Source: Rossellomorea aquimaris
Lineage (GTDB): Bacteria > Bacillota > Bacilli > Bacillales > Bacillaceae_B
Reading direction: 5' to 3'
Length of the DNA stretch: 64,000 nt
Assembly (NCBI RefSeq): GCF_035590735.1
Contig: NZ_CP141595.1
Span: forward strand, 3,682,001-3,746,000
Below, piece after piece: positions 53,648 to 62,259 of this stretch (its first letter is position 1; each line of letters starts with the position of its first letter). Below the pieces are notes generated by a model. It was not told where the DNA came from, made no database searches, and worked only from the letters and a program-made list of their open reading frames with translations. A program made the position numbers and the translations under genes.

Positions 53648-54472
53648 TTATCCTGTGATACCTTGGTAAATCAATCGAATTCCAATTAAAATTAATGTTA
53701 TCCGTAAAACACTCACTAAGACTTTTGATTCAAGCTTCGTATTCAAATAGGCCCCAAACTTCGCCCCTATCCAGGCGCCTGGGATGAGTGCAAGTGCATA
53801 CAACCACTTTACATTGCCAAACATGACATGCGTTCCTGAGCTGACTAATGCCGATAGAAAAATCATGAACATGGATGTGGCTACGGCTACATGGGGTGGA
53901 AAAAGAAAAATCAAGATCATTGCAGGTACCATTAATGATCCACCACCGATGCCAAATAAACCGGATGTAAATCCAACTACAAAGGCAATAGCCGCTCCTA
54001 ATACAGGAGGATATCCATATCGGAAGGTGTTTCCGCCCGGATCGGTAAATTCCCGTTGAAAAGATGCATCCTTGAATTTCTCAATAGGCTTTAACTTGTT
54101 TCTTATCATGAGAACAATGGCAATCAGAATCATGAAGATACCAAAATATAAATTAAAGCTTTCCATGTTCAATCCCTTGTTTACCCAGGCTCCAAGTATC
54201 GAGCCCGGCCCGCTTCCGGCAAAGAAGATCAGGCCGCTTTTATAATCAACGGTCTTATGCTTTAAATAAGCCAGGGTGGATGATAACCCTGTGAAAATCA
54301 TAATGACCAAAGATGTTCCTACAGCTGTCTGAGGATTCATTCCCTCTATCAAGCTTGTATATGTACCGAAATAGATAAGGGCAGGAACAATGATGACTCC
54401 TCCGCCCAGTCCTACGAGGGATCCTATCGCTCCTGCTAAAAGTCCGATTGATAGAAGAACGATCCATTCCAT
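53648..54472 (-). CDS. yunE: YunE, TauE/SafE-family membrane transporter
   Basis: 274 residues with about eight helices and the internal duplication of TauE/SafE proteins: GAIGSLVGLGGGVIIVPALI in the first half and GFTSGLFGIGGGSLMVPAMI in the second. Family members export sulfite, sulfoacetate or other organic anions; the substrate here is unknown. GGAGATG precedes the start. Confidence 0.88.
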   Translation of the reverse strand: MEWIVLLSIGLLAGAIGSLVGLGGGVIIVPALIYFGTYTSLIEGMNPQTAVGTSLVIMIFTGLSSTLAYLKHKTVDYKSGLIFFAGSGPGSILGAWVNKGLNMESFNLYFGIFMILIAIVLMIRNKLKPIEKFKDASFQREFTDPGGNTFRYGYPPVLGAAIAFVVGFTSGLFGIGGGSLMVPAMILIFLFPPHVAVATSMFMIFLSALVSSGTHVMFGNVKWLYALALIPGAWIGAKFGAYLNTKLESKVLVSVLRITLILIGIRLIYQGITG

Positions 54473-54493
54473 CTGTCTTTCATCTCCTGTCAG

Positions 54494-55336
54494 CTAAAAT
54501 AAATCCAGTTGCTTTGGTGCAAGTCCACCATATTCAATGCCTAATAATTCAATGAGCTCTTTCGCGTTGTCAGCGGCATCTCCACCGGAATTATTATTGA
54601 AAAGAATATATAGATCTTCAGAGGTTTCGTGCAACTGATGAATATGCGGAATCCATTCCTCCAGTTCAGCTCGATTATAGCGATATAAATAACGAACTTC
54701 CCGCCAGTCTTCCCCATTCGGTTTATTCCAGCCGTACAGATTCCTGCCGTGAAAACGAATGAGAGTGGCATCTTTATGAGTGGTTTCCAATACCCGTGGT
54801 ACAGATCCTTCCCCCGCCTGCGGCTCATCGCAAATGCTATGGATCCATCCTTCCTTTTTCATAAACCTTAACGTCTTATCCCGGAAATCCGGTCTGAACC
54901 AGCTTTGATGGCGAAACTCCAACGATAGTGGAAATTCCTTTAGCTGCTCCCGGCAGTACCGAATATAGTCAACATGCTCTTTTTTACAATCATACCAAGG
55001 GGGAAATTGAAGCAGAACCATCGCTAATTTACCTGCATCCACGTATGGAGAAAGGGATTCCTTATAGGCATTGAACATCTCTTCCTTCGTTTCAAAAGGG
55101 ATTTCTCCCCGCTGATGCCCCGTCATTCCCTGATAAGCCTTAACAATAAACTTAAATTCCTGTGGTGTTTCCCTTACCCATTTTTCAGCATTTCGAAGAG
55201 GCTGAACAGCATAGAAAGTTGTGTCCACCTCGACGATGGGAAAATGAGCGCCGTATTCTTTTAGTTTGTCCCTCGGGGAAACATTTTCATAAAGGGTATC
55301 ATGATCTCCCCAGCCTGTTACACCTATGTATATCAT
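54494..55336 (-). CDS. yunF: YunF (DUF72/YecE-family) protein
   Basis: 280-residue TIM-barrel-like DUF72 protein: YIGVTGWGDHDTLY, EVDTTFYAVQP, FKFIVKAYQGMTGH, LLQFPPWYDC, LSLEFRHQSWF, IRFHGRNLYGWNKP, LFNNNSGGDAADNAKEL. Enzymatic role unknown. ATG at 55336 is 6 bases after AGGTGA; the ATG two codons upstream abuts that site. 21 bp upstream of yunE. Confidence 0.87.
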   Translation of the reverse strand: MIYIGVTGWGDHDTLYENVSPRDKLKEYGAHFPIVEVDTTFYAVQPLRNAEKWVRETPQEFKFIVKAYQGMTGHQRGEIPFETKEEMFNAYKESLSPYVDAGKLAMVLLQFPPWYDCKKEHVDYIRYCREQLKEFPLSLEFRHQSWFRPDFRDKTLRFMKKEGWIHSICDEPQAGEGSVPRVLETTHKDATLIRFHGRNLYGWNKPNGEDWREVRYLYRYNRAELEEWIPHIHQLHETSEDLYILFNNNSGGDAADNAKELIELLGIEYGGLAPKQLDLF

Positions 55337-55489
55337 CTTCATTCACCTGCTTTATTATGAACATGTCCATTTTATCATAAGGGAAATGGAAATTCTTATG
55401 TTTGGATTGATTGGGGAAGAATCGCGGGATTTAGTTAATTAGGAAGGCTCTTTTCTCAGAGTTTGTTACATACATTTAATCTACGGGCA

Positions 55490-55649
55490 CTGCCAAATAG
55501 TGTGTGCATGATGGTGAGGGGAACCGCTCCGCTTTCCGCGGACGTTCGGCCGAGCCTCCTCAGCTTCGCTTCCGGGGTCTCGGCACGCCCGTTCTTCCGC
55601 AGGAGTCTACGCAGTTCCCCTCACCATCTATAGAAGTATTTCGTGGCAG
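55490..55649. repeat. Type 1 long palindromic repeat, copy 3
   Basis: Outer stem CTGCCA/TGGCAG; core GATGGTGAGGGGAACCGC...CTCACCATC (55510-55628). Nearly identical to the copy at 35252 except for a variable block after GGCACGCCC and the changed outer stem. Confidence 0.85.
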
Positions 55650-55871
55650 AGCCAAAAGGTGACAAAAAACATTCAAAAAAATACTTTTTTTCATTTACAA
55701 GAGGTATTGATTGGTCTCTTATTTTTTTGTCATTACTAATTTATATGAGGACAAGCTAAATCCTTGGTGGGTAATATCGGTAGCCATTCACTAATATCTG
55801 ATTTTCGAATTATCCTAATGAGGTTTTGTGCTCCTTTCTGTTTGTCTATAAGTTAATAGGAAGTCAGAATA

Positions 55872-56016
55872 TAGAAGCACAGAGTGGATTGTAGCGGAAG
55901 GCGCTTGACTCCTGCGGGTAATAGAGGAAAGGTCGAGACCCCACAGGGCAAAGCCCGAGTAGGCTTGACTTCCTCCCCGCGGAAAGCAAGTGCCTGGAGC
56001 GGAAAGGAACGGACCA
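55872..56016. repeat. Type 2 palindromic repeat, copy 2
   Basis: Begins TAGAAGCACAGAGTGGATTG and ends TGCCTGGAGCGGAAAGGAAC like 35670-35813, with scattered substitutions. The 55650-55871 spacer has no supported gene. Confidence 0.8.
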
Positions 56017-56061
56017 TGTTTTAATACTACTACTCATCAAAAAGCTTTACAAAAGAAGCAA

Positions 56062-56096
56062 TGAAAAAATTCCCCTGATGAAACATCAAGGGAGTT
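56062..56096 (-). terminator. Terminator beside the displaced sufB end, probably the ancestral suf terminator
   Basis: On the minus strand CTCCCTTGATG pairs with CATCAGGGGA and is followed by T6. It lies about 11 bp beyond the duplicated sufB stop codon. Confidence 0.65.
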
Positions 56097-56106
56097 TGAA
56101 TGATAT

Positions 56107-56140
56107 ATTAACCGATTGAACCTTCCATTTCGAACTTGAT
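56107..56140 (-). repeat. 34-bp exact duplicate of the sufB 3' end, att-like site
   Basis: Identical over 34 bp to 56710-56743, including the sufB stop codon; the two copies are direct repeats 603 bp apart. This is the usual signature of a tyrosine-recombinase element inserted at a gene's 3' end. Confidence 0.85.
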
Positions 56141-56502
56141 TAATATTATTTATCATAACAATTGAAATGGTTTCAAAGAGACCGCCGTAAATACGTTTCT
56201 AAATTTCTCTATTCATAGTTTACTCTAATTTATCAAACTAGTCCGGCATATTATCGGCACGCTATCAAAAAAAAGGATAAGTGATGAGATAAAGCCCACC
56301 TTATTTTTTCAACGGTATTTAGATATTACATCATGCCGCCCATTCCACACCAATCTGTAACATCGTTAACCTTTATTCACAAACCGCGATATAAGCGGGT
56401 TTGTGAAATTGTTTAGTGTTACATCTTTACCCGCTTTAAATTAGATTGCGTTAAAATTAACGTTAATTTTAACATCCCTCTGGATTGTTTTTTTAAAAAA
56501 AA

Positions 56503-56631
56503 GCTTCGATTTCGAAATTTTGCACTCAAATCTATGTAAAGGTTGTAATCGATGCAGATGAGTATCTAGATATTACAGAGAAGATTGAAGTAGATGAATT
56601 AAAGAAGTTTGCTGAATACACAAAAAGATAA
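56503..56631 (+). pseudogene. C-terminal coding remnant, unidentified
   Basis: About 42 codons open to a TAA at 56629, reading ...VVIDADEYLDITEKIEVDEL then KKFAEYTKR, which looks like true protein sequence (acidic/basic amphipathic). There is no start codon or binding site and the 5' side meets a stop at a T7A8 tract. Probably the tail of a lost element gene. Confidence 0.45.
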
Positions 56632-56670
56632 GGAGTCGGCACGTAATAGGCACGACTCCTTATCTTTACT
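56625..56670 (-). terminator. Present terminator downstream of sufB
   Basis: AAGGAGTCG pairs with CGACTCCTT around the GGCACG loop; on the minus strand ATCTTTTTG follows. It lies within the remnant, 40 bp after sufB, and could also end the coding remnant. Confidence 0.65.
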
Positions 56671-56710
56671 ATTTATACGTCCATAAACCCCTGTGTTAAA
56701 AAGGTTTGAA

Positions 56711-58108
56711 TTAACCGATTGAACCTTCCATTTCGAACTTGATCAGGCGGTTCATTTCGACTGCGTATTCCATTGGAAGTTCTTTCGTGAATGGCTCGAT
56801 GAAGCCCATTACGATCATTTCTGTTGCTTCTTCCTCTGAAATACCGCGGCTCATAAGATAGAATAATTGTTCTTCGGATACTTTTGATACCTTCGCTTCG
56901 TGTTCTAACGAGATGTTATCGTTAAGAATTTCGTTGTAAGGGATCGTATCAGAAGTTGATTGGTTATCCATGATCAGCGTATCACACTCAATGTTTGAAC
57001 GTGCGCCTTCCGCTTTACGGCCAAAGTGTACAATTCCACGGTACGTTACTTTACCACCATGCTTGGAGATGGATTTAGAAACGATTGTAGAAGATGTATT
57101 TGGAGCCAGGTGAATCATTTTCGCTCCGGCATCCTGATGCTGGCCTTTACCTGCGAGTGCGATGGATAGTGTCATACCACGAGCGCCTTCACCTTTAAGG
57201 ATAACCGCCGGGTATTTCATCGTTAATTTAGAACCGATGTTTCCATCTACCCATTCCATCGTTGCGTTCGCTTCACATACAGCACGTTTCGTAACCAGGT
57301 TGAACACGTTGTTCGCCCAGTTTTGAATCGTCGTATATCGGCAGTACGCATCTTTCTTGATGATGATTTCAACGACTGCAGAGTGAAGTGAATTCGTTGT
57401 GTAAACAGGTGCTGTACAACCCTCAACATAGTGAACACTTGCGCCTTCATCCACGATGATCAGTGTACGCTCGAATTGACCCATGTTCTCTGAGTTAATA
57501 CGGAAATATGCTTGAAGTGGTGTATCCACCTTGATTCCTTTAGGAACATAGATAAAAGATCCACCGGACCATACCGCTGAGTTAAGGGCAGCGAACTTGT
57601 TATCCGTTGGAGGAATAACCTTTGCCCAGTGCTCGCGGAAAAGTTCTTCATTCTCTTTAAGAGCAGAATCTGTATCTTTAAAAACGATCCCCATGTCTTC
57701 AAGATCTGATTGCATGTTGTGGTATACAACTTCTGACTCATATTGAGCAGAAACCCCTGCAAGATACTTTTGCTCTGCTTCCGGAATACCTAATTTATCA
57801 AACGTCTGCTTGATTTCTTCAGGTACTTCATCCCAGCTGCGTTCTGACTTTTCAGAAGGCTTCACATAGTAAGTGATCTCATCAAAGTTCAGTTCCTGCA
57901 TGTCTCCACCCCATTGAGGCATAGACATATTATAAAAATGCTCAAGTGACTTCAAACGGAAATCAAGCATCCATTGAGGTTCTTCTTTCATGCGGGAGAT
58001 TTCTTCTACGATTTCACGCGTCAAACCACGTTTGGAACGGAAAATTGAGACGTCTTTGTCGCTGAATCCATATTTATAATCTCCAATCTCAGGCGCTTTC
58101 TTAGCCAT
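56711..58108 (-). CDS. sufB: Fe-S assembly scaffold protein SufB
   Basis: 465-residue core subunit of the SufBC2D complex. It has a right-handed beta-helix with the family segments IPPTDNKFAALNSAVWSGGSFIYVPKG, CEANATMEWVDGNIGSKLTMKYPA, GKGQHQDAGAKMIHLAPNTSS and SRGISEEEATEMIVMGFIEPF. It assembles clusters from SufS/SufU sulfur. Last gene of sufCDSUB, 40 bp after sufU, with GGAGG before the ATG. Its 3' end is intact although duplicated downstream. Confidence 0.96.
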   Translation of the reverse strand: MAKKAPEIGDYKYGFSDKDVSIFRSKRGLTREIVEEISRMKEEPQWMLDFRLKSLEHFYNMSMPQWGGDMQELNFDEITYYVKPSEKSERSWDEVPEEIKQTFDKLGIPEAEQKYLAGVSAQYESEVVYHNMQSDLEDMGIVFKDTDSALKENEELFREHWAKVIPPTDNKFAALNSAVWSGGSFIYVPKGIKVDTPLQAYFRINSENMGQFERTLIIVDEGASVHYVEGCTAPVYTTNSLHSAVVEIIIKKDAYCRYTTIQNWANNVFNLVTKRAVCEANATMEWVDGNIGSKLTMKYPAVILKGEGARGMTLSIALAGKGQHQDAGAKMIHLAPNTSSTIVSKSISKHGGKVTYRGIVHFGRKAEGARSNIECDTLIMDNQSTSDTIPYNEILNDNISLEHEAKVSKVSEEQLFYLMSRGISEEEATEMIVMGFIEPFTKELPMEYAVEMNRLIKFEMEGSIG

Positions 58109-58147
58109 GTTGATTCCTCCATTCTTTGGTAGTGCCGAAGGAGAGCA

Positions 58148-58588
58148 TTATTCCTGCTCTTCCTCTGACACTCCTTTTTCCATCGCTTTCCATGCCAATG
58201 TCGCACATTTGATACGGGCAGGAAATTTCGCGACTCCTTGTAATGCTTCAATATCTCCTAAATCCACATCGTCGTCATAGTCATTGCCTTGCATCATATC
58301 AGAGAAGATCTTGGAAAGCTTCAATGCTTTCTCAATCTCTTTCCCTTTAACCGCTTGTGTCATCATTGAAGCAGAAGCCATGGAGATCGAACAACCTTCT
58401 CCATCGAACTTCGCATCCTGAACGATACCATCTTCCACCTTTAAAGTCAGGTGTATGCGATCTCCACAAGTAGGGTTATTCATATCGATGGTAAAGCTTC
58501 CATCTTCTAAAGAACCTTTATTTCGTGGATTCTTATAATGATCCATGATGACTTGTCGATATAACTGATCTAAATTATTAAAAGACAT
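58148..58588 (-). CDS. sufU: Sulfur-transfer protein SufU
   Basis: 146-residue zinc-dependent sulfur acceptor for SufS. The ligands C41, D43 (NPTCGDRI), C66 (GEGCSIS) and C128 (RIKCATLAW) are all present, as in Gram-positive SufU, including the insertion that distinguishes it from IscU. It overlaps sufS by 11 bp. Confidence 0.95.
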   Translation of the reverse strand: MSFNNLDQLYRQVIMDHYKNPRNKGSLEDGSFTIDMNNPTCGDRIHLTLKVEDGIVQDAKFDGEGCSISMASASMMTQAVKGKEIEKALKLSKIFSDMMQGNDYDDDVDLGDIEALQGVAKFPARIKCATLAWKAMEKGVSEEEQE

Positions 58589-59807
58589 CGCTGAAAAACT
58601 CCTTTGTCTTCAATAGGCCTGCAACAAGTTTATCAATATCTTCTTCCGTATTATAGAGGTAGAAGCTGGCACGTGCTGTTGCGGATACGTTCAACCACTT
58701 CATCAGAGGTTGTGCACAGTGATGACCCGCGCGAACGGCAATCCCTTCAGCATCAAGTACGGTTGCCACATCATGCGGATGAACATCATCAATGTTAAAC
58801 GTAACAAGACCTGCGCGTTTTCCGGGATCACTTGGTCCGAAAATTTTCATGCCTTCAACTTCATTCATTTTCTCCAATGCATAAGCCGCAAGCTTATGTT
58901 CATGTTCTTCAATGTTATGAAGTCCTACTTCTTCAAGGAAATCAATCGCAGCTCCAAGTCCAATGGCACCTGCAATGATCGGTGTACCACCTTCAAACTT
59001 CCACGGAAGCTCTTTCCAAGTGGATTCCTGAAGCCCGACAAAGTCGATCATTTCTCCACCGAATTCTACCGGTTCCATTTTGTTCAGGTGTTTTTTCTTA
59101 CCGTAAAGTACTCCGATTCCTGTAGGACCTACCATCTTATGCCCTGAAAAGGCAAAGAAATCACAGTCAAGATCTTGAACGTCGACTTTCATATGTGGAG
59201 CAGCCTGTGCTCCGTCAACGACCATGACTGCTCCATTTTCATGAGCAATCCTGGTGATTTCTTTAATTGGATTCATTGTACCCAGCACGTTTGAAACCAT
59301 CATGATCGAAACAATTTTCGTTTGTGATGTGACAGTCGCTCGTACATCTTCAATCGCAATCGTGCCGTCTTCCTGAAGAGGAACATATTTTAATGTAGCT
59401 CCGGTCTCTTTGGCTAACTGCTGCCAAGGAATGATATTGCTATGATGCTCCATGTGAGTAATCACAATTTCGTCACCCTCGGTAAGGTTGGCGCGACCGT
59501 AGCTTGCTGCAACTGTATTGATTGCTGTTGTCGTCCCACGGGTAAAGATTACTTCTTGAGTCGAGGAAGCGTTAATGAAATTACGGACCTTTTCACGGGC
59601 ACCTTCATATCCATCTGTCGCTCTCGTCCCAAGAGTATGAACACCCCGGTGAACATTCGAGTTATATCCACGATAATAGTCATTCATCGCTTCGATTACG
59701 GAAACCGGTTTTTGCGATGTTGCGGCACTGTCAAGATAAACAAGTGGATGGCCATTTACTTCCTGGTCGAGAATCGGAAATTGTTTACGAATCTCTTTTA
59801 CATCCAT
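58578..59807 (-). CDS. sufS: Cysteine desulfurase SufS
   Basis: 409-residue group II PLP cysteine desulfurase. PLP lysine K224 (FSGHKMVGPTG), catalytic C364 (RAGHHCAQPLM), D-x-x-Q cofactor motif VVDGAQAAPH. It takes sulfur from cysteine and passes it to SufU. The start overlaps the sufD stop by one base. Confidence 0.96.
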   Translation of the reverse strand: MDVKEIRKQFPILDQEVNGHPLVYLDSAATSQKPVSVIEAMNDYYRGYNSNVHRGVHTLGTRATDGYEGAREKVRNFINASSTQEVIFTRGTTTAINTVAASYGRANLTEGDEIVITHMEHHSNIIPWQQLAKETGATLKYVPLQEDGTIAIEDVRATVTSQTKIVSIMMVSNVLGTMNPIKEITRIAHENGAVMVVDGAQAAPHMKVDVQDLDCDFFAFSGHKMVGPTGIGVLYGKKKHLNKMEPVEFGGEMIDFVGLQESTWKELPWKFEGGTPIIAGAIGLGAAIDFLEEVGLHNIEEHEHKLAAYALEKMNEVEGMKIFGPSDPGKRAGLVTFNIDDVHPHDVATVLDAEGIAVRAGHHCAQPLMKWLNVSATARASFYLYNTEEDIDKLVAGLLKTKEFFSDVF

Positions 59808-61117
59808 TAGTTTACTTTCCTTTCGATAACCTCAACAAGTTGTTTCTTAACTCCTTCAATCGGCAATTGTTTTACAACAGGAGCCAAGAAGCCATGAATA
59901 ACCAGACGTTCCGCTTCATGTTGCGGAATTCCACGACTCATTAGGTAGTAAAGTTGCAGCGGATCCACTCGACCTACAGACGCAGCATGTCCTGCCGTTA
60001 CGTCATCTTCATCGATTAGAAGAATCGGATTCGCATCTCCACGTGCTTTTTCACTCAGCATCAATACGCGGGATTCCTGCTCTGCATTTGACTTAGACGC
60101 ACCGTGTTCAATTTTACCGATACCATTGAAGATGGAAGATGCTTCGTCTTTCATAACTCCATGCTTAAGGATGTATCCTTCAGAGTTTTTACCGAAGTGA
60201 ACAACCTTCGTCGTGAAGTTTTGTTTCTGTTTTCCGCGTCCAACGACAACGGTTTTTGTATCACCATATGAGCCATCACCCATAAGATTCGTCACGTTTT
60301 CTGAAACGGTGTCTCCATCGTTCATTAATCCAAGAGCCCATTCGATGCGAGCATCTCTTTGTGCGATTCCACGACGGTTAACATACGTTGTTAATCCGCT
60401 TGCTAAATTATCCACAGCACCGTATTCCACTTTAGCATTATTGTTTGCCAAAACTTCCGTAACGATGTTGTATACGCCGTCTTCAACATTTGTTGTAGAA
60501 ATGTAGTTTTCAACATACGTTACAGAGCTGTTGTCTTCAGCCACTACTAATACGTGGTTGAACATCGCTACTTCAGCATTGTCATGAACGTATACCGCTT
60601 GAATCGGTTGTGTCAATTCCACATTTTTTGGAATGTAAAGGAACACTCCCCCATTCATCAATGCTGCATGAAGGGCTGTAAGCTTGTGCTCATCCGTTTT
60701 CACACCTTCAGTCATGAAGTACTTCTGTACAAGCTCACCGTGATCTTTTACAGCTGTAAAAATATCCGTAAAAATAACACCATTGTCTTTTAATTCATTT
60801 GAAAGAGAAAGAAAAGCAGGTGTATTATTTCGTTGAATATAAAGACTTTGGTCATTGCTTTCTATATCAACTAATTCTTTTGCTTCATCCGGCAGCTCAC
60901 TCAATGATGAGAACGTATCACTTTCCACTGTATGCTTCTGGAATTGAGTAAAATTCCAATTCGTGATTTTCGTTTTATCAGCAACTGGAAGGCTTAGATC
61001 CTTTACTTTATCAAAGGCATCTGTGCGAAGGGTTGTTAACCATTCGGGCTCTCCGAGTTGTTTTGAGTAGGAGCTGACATAGTCCTGATCTACTGGTAGT
61101 TTCGTTTCTACAGTCAT
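59807..61117 (-). CDS. sufD: Fe-S assembly protein SufD
   Basis: 436-residue paralogue of SufB, partner in SufBC2D: helical N-terminus with DKTKITNWNFTQF, beta-helix core, C-terminal SRGIPQHEAERLVIHGFLAPV. The second ATG (61117) was chosen because AGGGGG is then 8 bases away and the N-terminus (TVETKLPVD) fits homologues. 17 bp after sufC. Confidence 0.95.
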   Translation of the reverse strand: MTVETKLPVDQDYVSSYSKQLGEPEWLTTLRTDAFDKVKDLSLPVADKTKITNWNFTQFQKHTVESDTFSSLSELPDEAKELVDIESNDQSLYIQRNNTPAFLSLSNELKDNGVIFTDIFTAVKDHGELVQKYFMTEGVKTDEHKLTALHAALMNGGVFLYIPKNVELTQPIQAVYVHDNAEVAMFNHVLVVAEDNSSVTYVENYISTTNVEDGVYNIVTEVLANNNAKVEYGAVDNLASGLTTYVNRRGIAQRDARIEWALGLMNDGDTVSENVTNLMGDGSYGDTKTVVVGRGKQKQNFTTKVVHFGKNSEGYILKHGVMKDEASSIFNGIGKIEHGASKSNAEQESRVLMLSEKARGDANPILLIDEDDVTAGHAASVGRVDPLQLYYLMSRGIPQHEAERLVIHGFLAPVVKQLPIEGVKKQLVEVIERKVN

Positions 61118-61134
61118 TTTCATCCCCCTAACAC

Positions 61135-61920
61135 TTACGCTTCTTGGCCAACAGTTTCGTCTTTGATTCCTAACTCTTCTTTAATCCAGTCATATCCTTC
61201 TGCTTCAAGGCGTTGCGCTAATTCTTCCCCGCCTGATTTCACAATGCGTCCTTGCATCATAACGTGGACATGATCAGGAGTGATGTAGTTAAGAAGACGC
61301 TGATAGTGAGTGATGATCAAGCAACCGAAATCCTCACCGCGCATTTTATTGATTCCTTTTGATACAACTTTAAGGGCATCGATATCAAGACCAGAGTCAA
61401 TCTCGTCAAGGATGGCAATCTTTGGTTGTAACATCATTAATTGAAGGATTTCATTACGCTTCTTCTCTCCACCGGAGAACCCTTCGTTTAAGTAACGCTG
61501 TGCCATATCCGGATCCATTTCCAGGTATTCCATTTCAGAATCCATTTTGCGGATGAATTTCATAAGAGAAATTTCTTCGCCTTCTTCGCGACGGCTGTTG
61601 ATTGCTGAACGTAAGAAGTCTGCATTCGTTACACCGTTGATTTCACTTGGATACTGCATTGCAAGGAATAGACCTACGCGAGCGCGCTCATCCACTTCCA
61701 TTTCAAGAACATCTTCACCGTCGAAGTGAATGCTTCCTTTTGTCACTTCATACTTTGGATGACCCATAATAGCAGAAGATAAAGTAGATTTACCTGTACC
61801 ATTTGGTCCCATTACTGCGTGGATTTCTCCACCTTTAATTTCAAGGTTAACCCCTTTCAGGATTTCCTTTCCTTCAATCTCAACATGAAGATCTTTAATT
61901 GTTAAAGTAGAACCTGCCAT
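61135..61920 (-). CDS. sufC: Fe-S assembly ATPase SufC
   Basis: 261-residue ABC-type ATPase without membrane partner. Walker A GPNGTGKST, signature GFSGGEKKRNEI, Walker B KIAILDEIDSGLD, H-loop IITHYQRLL. It powers conformational change in SufB/SufD. First gene of the operon; GGAGGTAAATACAC precedes the ATG. Confidence 0.96.
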   Translation of the reverse strand: MAGSTLTIKDLHVEIEGKEILKGVNLEIKGGEIHAVMGPNGTGKSTLSSAIMGHPKYEVTKGSIHFDGEDVLEMEVDERARVGLFLAMQYPSEINGVTNADFLRSAINSRREEGEEISLMKFIRKMDSEMEYLEMDPDMAQRYLNEGFSGGEKKRNEILQLMMLQPKIAILDEIDSGLDIDALKVVSKGINKMRGEDFGCLIITHYQRLLNYITPDHVHVMMQGRIVKSGGEELAQRLEAEGYDWIKEELGIKDETVGQEA

Positions 61921-62211
61921 GTGTATTTACCTCCGTGACTTTATAATGAATTTAAGAATTAAATTCTTTAATCATTCTCAATTTATTCTCATTACAATCT
62001 TATAACAAATAAAAGCTATTATCAACTTTTTCAACTATACAGATAGTGTAAACTTGACAAGATAATCCTTTTCTATTGTTAGCTTAAAATAAAGTAAAAA
62101 TGTAGGGATTCCTATCATGAATAACTTACCGACACTGATTTAAATTGAAACCCATGAGACCGTCCGCTTTGTCCGTCGGTTATTAAGGCTTGCCACTAAT
62201 TGCATAACAAT
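61921..62211 (-). promoter_or_regulatory. suf operon upstream region
   Basis: AT-rich. On the minus strand two TGAGAAT words (in AATGAGAATAAATTGAGAATG, about 61970-61995) lie roughly 50-75 bp before sufC and recall half of a Fur/PerR-type box, but neither makes a full palindrome. No ORF. Confidence 0.3.
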
Positions 62212-62251
62212 AAAAAAACCAGTGCAACGTCTACACTGGTTTCCTTTTTTT
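62212..62251. terminator. Bidirectional terminator after the small gene
   Basis: AAACCAGTG...CACTGGTTT with T7 on the minus strand and a T-rich tail on plus. Confidence 0.75.
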
Positions 62252-62259
62252 CTTCCTTA

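Larger units (their letters stand above)
56141..56709. mobile_element. Remnant between duplicated sufB ends
   Basis: 569 bp without an intact gene. It contains repeated CGGCACG words (56250s and 56635s), a groEL 3'-end-like fragment on the minus strand at 56326-56346 (GMGGMM then stop), palindromes such as CACAAACC...GGTTTGTG near 56378-56410, a coding remnant (56503-56631) and a terminator. No integrase remains. Confidence 0.55.
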
